DNA from: Odontocerum albicorne
Taxonomy: Eukaryota; Arthropoda; Insecta; Trichoptera; Odontoceridae
Direction of reading: 5' to 3'
DNA: 64,000 nt
Assembly: GCA_949825065.1 (NCBI GenBank)
Contig: OX463845.1
Coordinates: forward strand, 25,982,738 to 26,046,737
Shown here: piece after piece, positions 11,262 through 21,088 of the stretch
How the letters are laid out: each line of letters begins with the position of its first letter
How positions within the stretch are numbered: the stretch's first letter is position 1
Program-made: the position numbers and the translations under genes
The notes under the pieces: model-generated
What the model saw: only the letters and a program-made list of their open reading frames with translations
Databases searched by the model: none
Told to the model about the DNA's origin: nothing

Positions 11262-14100
11262 AATTTTGTATCAAAATGTAAGAGGTCTCAAAACCAAACT
11301 TCAAGAATTCCGGGACAATACGCTATTACAAAATGCGGACATAATAGCGCTCACGGAATCCTGGTTGTGTCCGTCTGTTCAAAATGGAGAGCTGTTCGAA
11401 ACAAACGAATACCACGTGTTCCGGAGTGACGCGGGCGAGCGCGGGCGGGGGGTACTATTGGCTGTAAACCAAAGGATTCCCTGTGAACGCATATTTGAGC
11501 TAGAAATTTCAAAGGACCAAGACATCTGGGTGAGGTGCAGGATAAACAATACAACAATATATATTTGTGTAGTTTACTTCGAGTGCACGGGTGCCGACGA
11601 AACCCGACAGAAACTTTATGACTCTCTGAATTCGGACAATCTTAAGTTACACAGCAAAAATGTTTTAATTATAGGAGATTTTAATTTGAATAATGAATCC
11701 ACGGAAGTATTGTTGGATTATGACTGTTTTCTTCAGTCCAACGATCTTGTCCAATACAATCACATAAATAACGAATACGGCAATATGCTGGACCTAGTCT
11801 TAAGCAATACCAACTGCAAGGTGGACAGATCGTTGGAATGCTTTGTAAAGGAAGATAGACATCATCCGACACTCTCCGTGGAGATCCAGGTGAGATGCGT
11901 GGGCCGTGGGAGGGGTCGCAAGTATCGCCCTTCGCCACCCAGGGCTCCTCCCCCCTCCCCACGCAACTCCCGCCCTACATATAACTACCAAAAGGCAAAT
12001 TTTTTACTCTTAAAGAATATTTTACTACACTTCGACTGGAACACCCTGTATAGCATAGATAATATTGACGAAGCCGTAGAGTACTTCCATAGTGTCATTT
12101 ACGGAACGCTAGATATCTGCGTCCCACAGAAACATAATCTACCAAATTTGCCCAACTATCCAGTTTGGTTCAATGTCGATATAATCCGAGATCTCAAAAA
12201 TAAAAACAAACTTCACAACAATTATCTTCAAAGCAGAAACCAGGCTGATTACTTAGAATACTCGAGGCTGAGAGCCAAATTAAAAACTCAAATAAAACAA
12301 TCGCGCCATGAGTATTTAGCCAAGATAGAGACCGACATCCGAGGAAACCCTTCGAATCTTTGGAATCATGTAAAAAATAGAAAAACGAATAAAACTAGCT
12401 TCAAGTCTATGAAACTGGGAGACAGTATAACCGAAGACTCCCAAAAGATTGCAGAAAACTTTGCACAATATTTTCAATCAGTTTACGTAGATTCAGCGGC
12501 CAAATATGACACAAAAAATATTTTAAACAGTTCGTCAGACAGCAGAAGCATATCGCTCCATTCCATTTCTAAGGAAGACGTGCTGAAAAGCATAAACTCC
12601 TTGCAAACCGACAAAGCAATCGGACCAGATGGGTTATCAGCCGACATTTTCAAAGTCTGTGCGAAATACGTGTGTGATCCCATCTGCTACATATTTAACT
12701 TGAGCATAAATACCAATACATTTCCCGTAAGCTGGAAGACAACCAGGGTCTGCCCTATCTTCAAATCGGGAGACCCGTTAGACTCTCATAATTACAGACC
12801 TGTAGCTGTTCTCTCTTTGCTTCCAAAAATTTTCGAAACTGTACTGTGCAACCAATTGACCCACCAAGTGTCAACAAGACTTATTGGAAACCAGCATGGC
12901 TTTTTGCCAAAACGATCGACTGTTACTAATCTTCTCTCTCTCACACAACAGATTGCGTCAAACTTAGATGAACTTTCACAAACGGACGTAATATATACAG
13001 ACTTTCAGAAAGCTTTCGACAAAGTTGATCACGATATATTACTTAAGAAAATGCACAAACTTGGCTTCAGCGATAATCTAATTGGATTATTTGCATCTTA
13101 CCTAAAAGAAAGATCTCAATACGTAACAATCCGTAACAAGTCTTCTGTGGAATTTATCGCAAGATCTGGTATACCACAAGGATCCAATTTAGGTCCCCTA
13201 CTATTCCTCATATTAATAGACGACATTCAAAATTCCATAAGTCACTCGACATGTTTATTGTTCGCTGACGACTTGAAAATATTCAAAAAGATCAATTCAC
13301 CTCAGGACTGTGCACAGTTACAAAAGGACCTAGACTCCCTAGTCTCCTGGAGTGAGCAAAATCATCTTCTGTTCAACATTAATAAATGTGTCTGTGTATC
13401 TTATAGTCGATCGTTTTCACCAATCCACCATCAGTATACTATACAGGGAGTGGCACTAAACAGAGTTTCTGAATTCAAGGATTTGGGCGTAACCTTCGAT
13501 GTCGGACTCACGTTCGTTAACCATGTCTCACGTTTGATATCGGACTGTTACAAACTACTCGGTTTTGTAATGAGAATATCAAGAGAATTTAACAGCACCG
13601 ATATCCTCCGAAATTTATATAATTATCTAATTAGAACCAAATTAGAATATGCATCTACGGTTTGGGCTCCTCACCAGCTCAAATACAAAAACAATATAGA
13701 ACAAATACAAAAAAAATTCCTCAGATATCTATGGTACAGAACAAAGGGCGATTACCCAAAATATGCTCACCATGCCGAACTTCTCACGGTGTGTAACTAT
13801 AGAAGCCTTGAAACAAGAAGGCAAGAATCCATTGCGATATTCCTAATAAAGGTTTTCCAAGGTTCCTTTAACTGTCCCGCGATTCTAGAAGCACTAAGCT
13901 TATATGTACCCAATAAATATATCCGTGCAAGGAATCACCCTCTGTTCTACATACCAACTTACAGGACGAATATCATGGCTAAACACTCAGTCACGCGTGG
14001 TATAGAGATATTGAACCAACTGAATGACACGGTTGATATATTCTCAGTACCGTCTAGCAGTATGAGAAGAATCCTGGCTGATATTATTCCTAACGAATAA
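11239..14100 (+). CDS. LINE ORF2 polyprotein: APE endonuclease plus reverse transcriptase (953 aa)
   Basis: Residues 1-218 are an APE-like endonuclease: N13 (YQNVRG), E40 (TESW), IIGDFN at 144-149, LDLVLSN at 184-190 and a terminal EDRHHP (205-210) where relatives often have SDH. Residues 218-250 form an Arg/Pro/Gly-rich linker encoded by unusually G+C-rich DNA. The RT follows: IGPDGL (461-466), NYRPVAVLS (518-526), TDFQKAFDKVDH with catalytic D588, GIPQGSNLGPLLF (644-656) and FADD at 675-678. The C-terminus carries the LEYASTVW region usual in Jockey/CR1 proteins; there is no RNase H and no stop or frameshift. Length is normal for the group. The start ATG at 11239 lies inside the end of ORF1, so translation by reinitiation or coupling is likely. 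Catalytic residues appear intact, so activity is plausible but unproven. Confidence 0.93.
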   Translation: MSKTGKIRILYQNVRGLKTKLQEFRDNTLLQNADIIALTESWLCPSVQNGELFETNEYHVFRSDAGERGRGVLLAVNQRIPCERIFELEISKDQDIWVRCRINNTTIYICVVYFECTGADETRQKLYDSLNSDNLKLHSKNVLIIGDFNLNNESTEVLLDYDCFLQSNDLVQYNHINNEYGNMLDLVLSNTNCKVDRSLECFVKEDRHHPTLSVEIQVRCVGRGRGRKYRPSPPRAPPPSPRNSRPTYNYQKANFLLLKNILLHFDWNTLYSIDNIDEAVEYFHSVIYGTLDICVPQKHNLPNLPNYPVWFNVDIIRDLKNKNKLHNNYLQSRNQADYLEYSRLRAKLKTQIKQSRHEYLAKIETDIRGNPSNLWNHVKNRKTNKTSFKSMKLGDSITEDSQKIAENFAQYFQSVYVDSAAKYDTKNILNSSSDSRSISLHSISKEDVLKSINSLQTDKAIGPDGLSADIFKVCAKYVCDPICYIFNLSINTNTFPVSWKTTRVCPIFKSGDPLDSHNYRPVAVLSLLPKIFETVLCNQLTHQVSTRLIGNQHGFLPKRSTVTNLLSLTQQIASNLDELSQTDVIYTDFQKAFDKVDHDILLKKMHKLGFSDNLIGLFASYLKERSQYVTIRNKSSVEFIARSGIPQGSNLGPLLFLILIDDIQNSISHSTCLLFADDLKIFKKINSPQDCAQLQKDLDSLVSWSEQNHLLFNINKCVCVSYSRSFSPIHHQYTIQGVALNRVSEFKDLGVTFDVGLTFVNHVSRLISDCYKLLGFVMRISREFNSTDILRNLYNYLIRTKLEYASTVWAPHQLKYKNNIEQIQKKFLRYLWYRTKGDYPKYAHHAELLTVCNYRSLETRRQESIAIFLIKVFQGSFNCPAILEALSLYVPNKYIRARNHPLFYIPTYRTNIMAKHSVTRGIEILNQLNDTVDIFSVPSSSMRRILADIIPNE

Positions 14101-14155
14101 GCTAACGCTAGAAGCAAACCCTCTTTGTGTAACAGGAGAAATCCGTGCAAAGTGG

Positions 14156-14194
<39 letters not shown>
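14101..14194 (+). other. LINE 3' UTR and 37-nt poly(A) tail
   Basis: Fifty-seven bases separate the ORF2 stop from an uninterrupted A tract at 14158-14194. No AATAAA is present before the tract. A pure tract of this length decays quickly, which supports a recent insertion. Confidence 0.85.
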
Positions 14195-14197
<3 letters not shown>

Positions 14198-14200
14198 TTC

Positions 14201-14832
14201 ACTTCAAATATAATTAAGTCAACTGACAATGTACATATGACGATTTTTTTTAATAGATTAAGTATAACCATTCAGAGAACCCTTATGAAAGGGGTCAAAT
14301 GTTAGAGTTAAAATAACAGAAGTTTAATTTAATTATGATACATTATTTAAGTTTTTATTTGAGACTTTTTAACAAATTTATTTGACGCATATTAATAATC
14401 CGTGATCTATCAAATCACACTTTAATAATAAATTTTCAATAAAAACTATACGTGAAAAATGTACGAATGGATCAAAGCCAATTTCGTAAATATATTCAGT
14501 GGAATTAAATTGAAAAAAATATAGTTCACTGCTTATAAGATGATCGTAAAATGATAGGAAATTTCTTGTTATCGAGAGCTGTTATGTGGATAGAAGATTA
14601 TTGGTTAATTTTGAGTATGCTTTTGCACTACATCAAACATATAGTCTTGAAATATCGAGCTCAAACATCCGATATCAAGGACATCCAAGTTCTAATACCG
14701 TCAAAATCGTTGAATTCAATCAGCTGCAGCCTCTCGTTTGGCAGATTTTATAGCACCACTTTTATGTTGCTTAAAAGCGCTTTAATAATTTATGATAAGT
14801 AGCATCTGAAACATAGATAAACAATATGATCT
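14201..14832. other. No supported feature (3' flank of the LINE)
   Basis: A+T-rich; an 83-codon frame (14551-14802) is unrecognised. Confidence 0.45.
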
Positions 14833-14935
14833 AAGAGTAAAACAAGTCTAGATATGAATAATCCACGAGTAATCGAACCTGGGTCACCCGTTTGTTTAGC
14901 ACGATTGTTAACCGTCAAACCATGACGTCGACACG
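14833..14935 (-). mobile_element. SINE-C copy
   Basis: Minus strand reads cgtcatggtttgacggtta (A-box region), gacccaggttcgattactcg (intact B box GGTTCGATTAC) and ttgttttactcttagatc. The last block is shared with the copy at 48634, defining a third SINE family with a different tRNA-like head from SINE-A. Confidence 0.62.
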
Positions 14936-14939
14936 AAAA

Positions 14940-17384
14940 AAAACATTCTTTATAATTTTTTAAATTTATATACTGATACATTTTAAAATCGATATAGGAG
15001 CACTACACAGAGATAGAAAAAGTATACAGAAACCGTAAAAGCCGATAAAACATCTGTAACTCGGCCCATGAAATATATATGGCGTTCAAAATCGGTCTTC
15101 GAAAGAAAACAGACCGAAGTCGTCGATAATGCGGTGATATAAACACGACAAAGCAATACAAATTTTGTGTTATCTGATATAAATTTGTCTTGACGTTTAT
15201 ATGTTTTATACGGGTGCATTAGGGTATTTAAGAGTCCAACATTAAATGGCGTAAAACGACTTAAAGCGCAGCATTATAGTTTTTTTTTGGTTTCGTTTTA
15301 TTTGTTTTTTTTTGCTTTGTTTTATATCGTTCCGGCTTTAAATGTTATCGATGGTGGCAAATGGTTGTCGTGGGAGAATGTTATAGATTTTTTATTATGT
15401 TAATGGGAATCCGTAAAAATACTATGAGCCTTTATTTTATTGATAAGGATCCTAAAATAGGATCAGGTGTTCCGAGAAACATTTTTGCCATGTTTTGATA
15501 TATTGTTAGAATGTAACACTATAATTTCAAATACTGACAAATACATTTGTTTTAGTTGCATGAATATTTTAGTATCCATAAAATTTTAAGAAGTCATATT
15601 AAACGAATTAAATTATTTATTTTAAACGGAAAAGTATTGATTGTTTTAGTTCATGTTAGCAAAATCAAATAAACTTATGCCGTTATTCAAATTTAATACT
15701 TCTATAAAAAAATATTTCCATTTAATTAATTGCAAATTATGGTTTACTGGATTTCATGCCTCAATACGTGCAAAATTAACTGATTAAAAAAAAATAACAA
15801 ATCGCTGAAAACGGTAATAATACTTAAAAAAATTTCTTCATTTAGCATCTAATAAATGGTTTGAGAAATAAATTTTTTAAATTGAGAGATATGATAGAAG
15901 TTTCGTAGTCGTTTCATTTTCTTTTTATTAATATTCAGGATCTAAAGAGAAATGTTATTATCTGAGGTTGATCAGTTTCGTTTGAGACTTGTTATTATAC
16001 GTACGGTATCATGTACCATATGTACTCGACGATTTATCTCAAACAAATAATATCATTCTGTTGGAAACATTTCATTTTACGCCGGTGACAATGAAATAAA
16101 ATAACTTATTAATATTTAATTAGTCTTAAATACATATATATGATAAATATATAAACAACTATAAGAACAACAAATGTTACCTACAATATATGAAAATATT
16201 TAGAACACTTTATACTTATTGTCTGCCATAGAACAGGTATTCGTGCCTAGTACGGTGGACAGTGTGACATTATTTAATTTGATTTCACTCGTATCACGTC
16301 GTTTTATACATACATGTAAATATTGAATAACTTAGGGCTCGTAGCCTTACAAAATTAAGTTATAACTATGACCCACTATAGGCAGAATGAAGGGAATAAA
16401 CTTTAGACATGTATTATCAGTACCAATTTAATAATATGTCAGTCTAGACCTGTTACTGTCAATGTTTTCAAAATAAAATAACATTTTATAAGAATTAAAC
16501 GCATAGTATATATATGACCCTTATAAAAATAAAAGGAAAATAAAACACACATACATAAAAATAAAACAAAAACTCCCATGATTTAAAGTTGTTTTTTAAT
16601 TTTGTTAATAGTCACGTTTTTGAAACGAAGTTCAGTTGAAATATGTTTCATATATTTCTGAAAAACATACAACCAACATTAGAATTCTTAATTTCGGCAA
16701 AATATTCTTCGCTAATATTTTTTTTTTAAATTTCCACAGCCTTGAATTCAGTTTTTTTCAACCCCAAAAATATGATCTTTTTTAACATAAAAATAACTAT
16801 AATTATGTTTAAATTCTAAAGTTCCGTATTTTAACACATCGAAAACATATTTAATTTAACAAAAATGCCATCAAAAACCTTTTAAACTGAATATTTGAAA
16901 AATGTTAACATTGAATGTGTCAGTGTTTGAGAGCCACTGTATTATGACAGTTCCTGTTTGATACGGGTACTCTTTTAGAACCATATTGCATAGATACAGG
17001 GCTGGCAAATCTTATAGATTGAAATTTTAATTTTTATAATTTACTTTTGATGTCTATTCTTAACAATTTGAATACTAATGGTTATTTCTTAAATGTACGC
17101 ATTTTTTGGCAAATTGTTCAAAAAATTTACGTGATGTGTAAAAAAAATATTTTGCTTGATAGTGAAACCTTAATCATTGATTTGTTTTTATTTAAACTTA
17201 ACACTTTGTATCCCGATCCCGTGTTTTAATGCAATAAACTAAGTTTGCGTTGAGTCCCGGTCCCGTGTTTTCACGGGATCGATTATTTAAAAAAAAGGAC
17301 TTTTTAAATATGTTTGTAAACAATTCAATCGGTAAACAATTTTTTTTATTTTATACATGTACTAGATACTTAAAACACCAATTT
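14940..17384. other. No supported feature
   Basis: Long A+T-rich stretch with homopolymer runs. Near 17205-17285 the sequence cccgtgttttcacggg forms a small hairpin and may belong to the piggyBac-type remnant that follows. Confidence 0.5.
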
Positions 17385-17725
17385 GTATGAATTGATTTGT
17401 GATAGAGATTTTGATGCTGAGTCATCAGTGTGCAGTGAAGTGTCCGATTCTAGAAGATTTTGCCACATGAATCCGTAAACCCACTACACTCTCCAGGTCC
17501 AAACAGAATAAAGGATTTACAAGATCCTCCAAACAGGTATTTAAAGAATATGTACAAACATTTGTTGATATGTATTCCATCAACTGACAAAAAAGAAAAT
17601 CCCTGCAGAACTTACAAGGTATATGCTAAGCACATCAACATAAGTGAGACCCGGTACATGTGTAAGAAGTGTGATGTAGCTCTACACAAATGAGAATATT
17701 GGCAGAACTACCATATAAAAACTAA
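17385..17725 (+). mobile_element. piggyBac-type transposase remnant (C-terminal Cys domain)
   Basis: Frame 17460-17693 ends with LICIPSTDKKENPCRTYKVY, AKHINISETRYMC, KKCDVALHK and, past a stop, YHIKTK. This is the C-terminal cysteine domain of piggyBac-like transposases (CxxCxKHxxRxETRYxCxxCDVALCxxxCFxxYHT) with two of its cysteines lost. Just upstream, in another frame, RDFDAESSVCSEVSDS resembles the acidic N-terminus, so the catalytic middle may be deleted. The repeated cccgtgttttcacggg sequence at 17205-17285 could be part of the element. Confidence 0.65.
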
Positions 17726-17945
17726 ATAATTAAAAATTTTAAACAAATATACAAAGTTTCATTACAATATTCCTAATATTTACTTACACAGCAATTTTGG
17801 AAACCCTTCACAAAAAACAGAATTTTTCAAAAACAAGCCGGGGAAGAAGTTGTTTTGATATTTATGGGGTCTTCATGTGTTAAGAAATCAGAATTTAACG
17901 TACAGTTTCTATTTCTTAGTTAAATAAAACCATATTTGTTTGTAT

Positions 17946-18080
17946 TGTTGTATTACATTTTCATTATATATAGTACAATAGGATGTTCCAAAGGTCTAAA
18001 GTGAAAACCAGACATGAATCCTTCATGAAAAAGTTTCGACGAGAGCGAAAATTGCAGCCACTAGGTTGGCAAACAGGTAT
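17946..18080 (-). mobile_element. SINE-A copy, shortened
   Basis: Keeps the 3' end (attacattttcattatatat complement) and the aaaaccagacatgaatcct block; the middle is partly deleted and the head is reduced to gccactaggttggcaaac. Confidence 0.55.
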
Positions 18081-18390
18081 TTTTTGTACCGCTAGCGTAT
18101 TACGAGTTCACAAATACCTGACAGTTGACTAAAAAACTAAGACTAGACGAATAAAACAGACAGTTGAAAATCGCTTTTTCGTAGTGCTGATCCAATTAAT
18201 AGTCATGTGCAATCGTAAAAAAGTTAATGAAAACACTTAATATCTATTTCAACATTACTCACAGCAAATAAGAATCTATTCCATTCAAGAGTTTGTCAGA
18301 ATGCTGACATCATTAGCATCAAAATACTGTCAGCATACTTACAAAAAATAAGACGAATAATAAATATACAAAAACATCAATTAGCCAACC

Positions 18391-18755
18391 ATGTCAAAGA
18401 GCAATTGTTTATCATACCCGAAAGGTTGCATTTGTCCCAGTGATGCGCAGCGCAGAGAGATGGCGATAACCGTCGCACCCATAAATAGACCGCAGCCAGG
18501 GGTGTCCTCTTCTTCTGATTTCCCTTCTTATTCGTTTTGTTCCATTCTCAGCGTAGCAGCAAATGGAAATAAATAAGGGCCCGCTCCCTGGACCCCTGTA
18601 GCGCGTGTTGTCCTGCCAGCTCTAAGTATCTTGTTAACGATCTTCGAGCAGGACCAGAGGGCTGACTGCCGGAGCGGGTCGGCGAGGACTTCTTCGGGAG
18701 ATGCGACCGATGCGGATACACGCGGACATATTTGCTGTTGCGGCTTGCTATTCAT
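18391..18755 (-). pseudogene. Unrecognised coding-like island with one in-frame stop
   Basis: This stretch is clearly richer in G+C than the kilobases around it. On the minus strand one frame runs from ATG 18753-18755 through PRVSASVASPEEVLADPLRQ, SALWSCSKIVNK and GVQGAGPYLFPFAA to a TAA at 18528-18530, and then stays open: EGKSEEEDTPGCGLFMG, ATVIAISLRCASLGQMQPFG and on to about 18391. Over 115 codons with a single stop, plus a sensible composition, suggest a broken gene or a piece of a transposon protein. I do not recognise the family. Frames on the plus strand are open too because G+C-rich DNA has few stops. Confidence 0.45.
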
Positions 18756-18789
18756 TTTATTAAAATCGGAGGGGCCCTTTTTTGCAGTT

Positions 18790-20363
18790 CAAATTAATAG
18801 TTTTATCTCATGGTTTTAAGATATCCCTTTATTATAATTTATCTGTTTGGAAAATAAAATTGTCCACAAATTAGTTTATATTCATTATGAAAGTTACAAG
18901 CATTAAACTGGGTTGTAAAAAAATATTTCAAAAATAGGTAAAAAGCATTATCGGTAGGAAAATTATTTATACTCGGAACAATTAATTTCTGTAGCATTGG
19001 GTCAATTTGTGATACGTAAACATTGAAACATTCGTTCTCTCTTTAAAATGAGCGAGTGCTGCAAAATAATATCCCTGAACCATAAATGAAGATTTGTATA
19101 ACGTACTATGTTGTGTTTCCAAGTTTTTAAGGTTGTTTTCGCGTTTGTAAAAAAGTGGGAATATATTTAGAATTGGGCCAAAGTTCAAGTTCACTAATTT
19201 TGCTTTTATCATAGTTTGACTGAAGTTGAAGTGAACCTATTTTACAGTTATCAAAAGTTGCAGTTATCATAAGTTGACCTATTTTACAGTTAACATACTT
19301 TGCTGTTATCAGAATTTGACCAAAGGATACAGATTCATATTTATTTATTACTTTATACTTCTGTGATTAGAGATAAAACTTTATATTTATATGTGTTAAT
19401 ATTGTATAATTATATAAATTAATAAAAAAATAAACATAAAATAAAAATATTCAAATTCAGTGCTTCACTAAAGTGATGGCGCATTGAATTAACGTGCTAA
19501 CCGCTAGTTTAAACCTACACTTATCCGATACTTTCTTTTGATAATGATTATACTTTTTTTTCATTAATTTCTCGAGGAAAAGGGAAATACTGTCCATCTA
19601 ATATAATACAGTTTGTAATTTAAACGAATAAAGATTATTAACTCAAATAAAATTAAAATCCTGCCATTGAGTAAGCGAAAAATAAAAATGCATACATTTT
19701 AATGAATATGCAAATTTCCAGAAATGCAGTTGTAGTATAAGCCTACACATTTCTTTCCAGAGGTTTAGTTAAACATTTTTTCTTAATAAAACGTTGACTT
19801 CTAAACACGCATTACCAACCCACACACCACAAATTATTTTGATCAAGTTCAAAATCATTATGATATTCATATGAGATGTGTTTACACTTTAAGAAGAATA
19901 AAAAGGTGTTGTCATTGCCCTCAAAATTTCAATCACCTGCCGATTGCTTCATACCATCAAATAGGCTCTCAAAGGGTGTTCGTTCTATGTGAGGCGCGTT
20001 TATTAATATAAATTGTATGGGATCGCAGTGTTGACGAACGGCCACCCAGTGGTTGCTCATACAAATTTTGACGTAAATGTGATAATAAAGAACAAAATGT
20101 CCTCGACTGCTACACTTTACGAGCTAAACGGAACCGCGGGGAGTGAAGCTTTTGTCCTATCTTAAATGTGATAAATACTAAATATTCAGAAGGGTAACTG
20201 GGCCGTCATTAGGATTAAGATAGCCTGTTATGATATTTATCCTATCATATAATTTAATAAAATTATAATTATCATTATGAAACAAGTCATGTAACAATAT
20301 TTATGGACAAAATTCAATCTAAAAGCGATCTAATAATAAAACGTCTAATGAAACGCATACTAA
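18790..20363. other. No supported feature
   Basis: Short phrases such as acagttatcaaaagttg recur near 19240-19310. A more balanced patch at about 19970-20160 (tgaggcgcgtttatt, aaccgcggggagtg) is unexplained. Confidence 0.42.
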
Positions 20364-20435
20364 GTTTTTAACCCTAATATAACAATAAATTCTGTTTTCA
20401 CCTACGTTTTTAACCCTAGTATAACAATAAATTCT
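20364..20435. repeat. 42-bp direct repeat, about 1.7 copies
   Basis: gtttttaaccctaatataac at 20364 recurs at 20406 with one change, each followed by aataaattctg. Confidence 0.75.
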
Positions 20436-20498
20436 GATGAAAAATGCCTAAAGATAAAACCAGCTCAATTCAGATAATCATAAATCATAATTACGGCA

Positions 20499-20731
20499 AA
20501 TAGACCTGAGTCTTTCGAAAAGGTCTGAGTCGACTGAGTATCAATTCAGTATAATATAATATATAGAGTATTCCAAATAGACCTGAGTCTTGCGAAAAGG
20601 TCTGAGTCGACTGAGTATCAATTGATTATAATATAATATATCGAGTATTCCAAATATACCCGAGTCTTGCGAAAAGGTCTTAGTCGACTGAGTATCAATT
20701 GAGTATTATATAATATATAGAGTATTCCAAA
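20499..20731. repeat. 77-bp tandem repeat, 3 copies
   Basis: Copies start near 20501, 20578 and 20655; each has acctgagtcttgcgaaaagg, a gtcgactgagtatcaatt core and an A+T-rich ataatataatatatagag segment. Within each unit, gagtc and gactgagt form short inverted matches. Confidence 0.9.
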
Positions 20732-20932
20732 TGAAAACGCAGAAAATAAACTATATTTAAAAAAAATCATATTTAAGTTCTATAGAGCTGAATTGCTCTA
20801 AATATATGTATATTCATTTTAAATGATTGCCAATTTCCAATAAGCGTTTTCTAAAAATAAACTATAACATTTTTAAATTAAAAACTTTCATGTAAGAGAA
20901 TATTTCACATTTTTTTATGTTAATTTGTTTAT

Positions 20933-21088
20933 TATCGAACACGGATTGTGTATCGAACATGGGTTGGGATATGTATCGAACATGGATTGTGTATCGAACA
21001 TGGATTGTGTACCGAACAAGGGTTGGGATATGTATCGAACATGGATTGTGTATCAAACATGGGTTGGGATATGTATCGAACATGGATT
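20933..21088. repeat. Composite 18/23-bp tandem array
   Basis: Alternates tatcgaacatggattgtg (18 bp) and a 23-bp unit tatcgaacatgggttgggat-atg. Order: 18, 23, 18, 18, 23, 18, 23, then a partial unit. The proline-rich ORFs across it are repeat artefacts. Confidence 0.88.

Larger units (their letters stand above)
10296..14194 (+). mobile_element. Full-length non-LTR retrotransposon (LINE), Jockey/CR1 superfamily
   Basis: Seen: a 5' UTR, ORF1, a 23-nt overlapping ORF2, a 57-bp 3' UTR and an uninterrupted run of 37 A. The 7-bp sequence atatttc lies immediately before the proposed start (10289-10295) and overlaps the last A of the tail and its downstream flank (14194-14200), as expected for a target-site duplication; because it is short and A+T-rich it could be chance. 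Known of the family: APE-type endonuclease nicks the target and the RT primes on it, copying the element RNA from its 3' end. The EN plus RT layout without RNase H and the RT motifs fit the Jockey/CR1 superfamily; the poly(A) tail leans to Jockey-like lineages. Inferred: a young, possibly mobilisable copy. The exact clade needs an RT phylogeny. Confidence 0.9.

Noticed and set aside
11351..11991. Antisense ORFs inside LINE ORF2
   Set aside because: Shadows of the real frame, made possible by the G+C-rich patches.
10289..14200. Longer target duplication than 7 bp for the LINE
   Set aside because: Extending upstream meets A-rich sequence that matches the poly(A) by default, so it cannot be judged.
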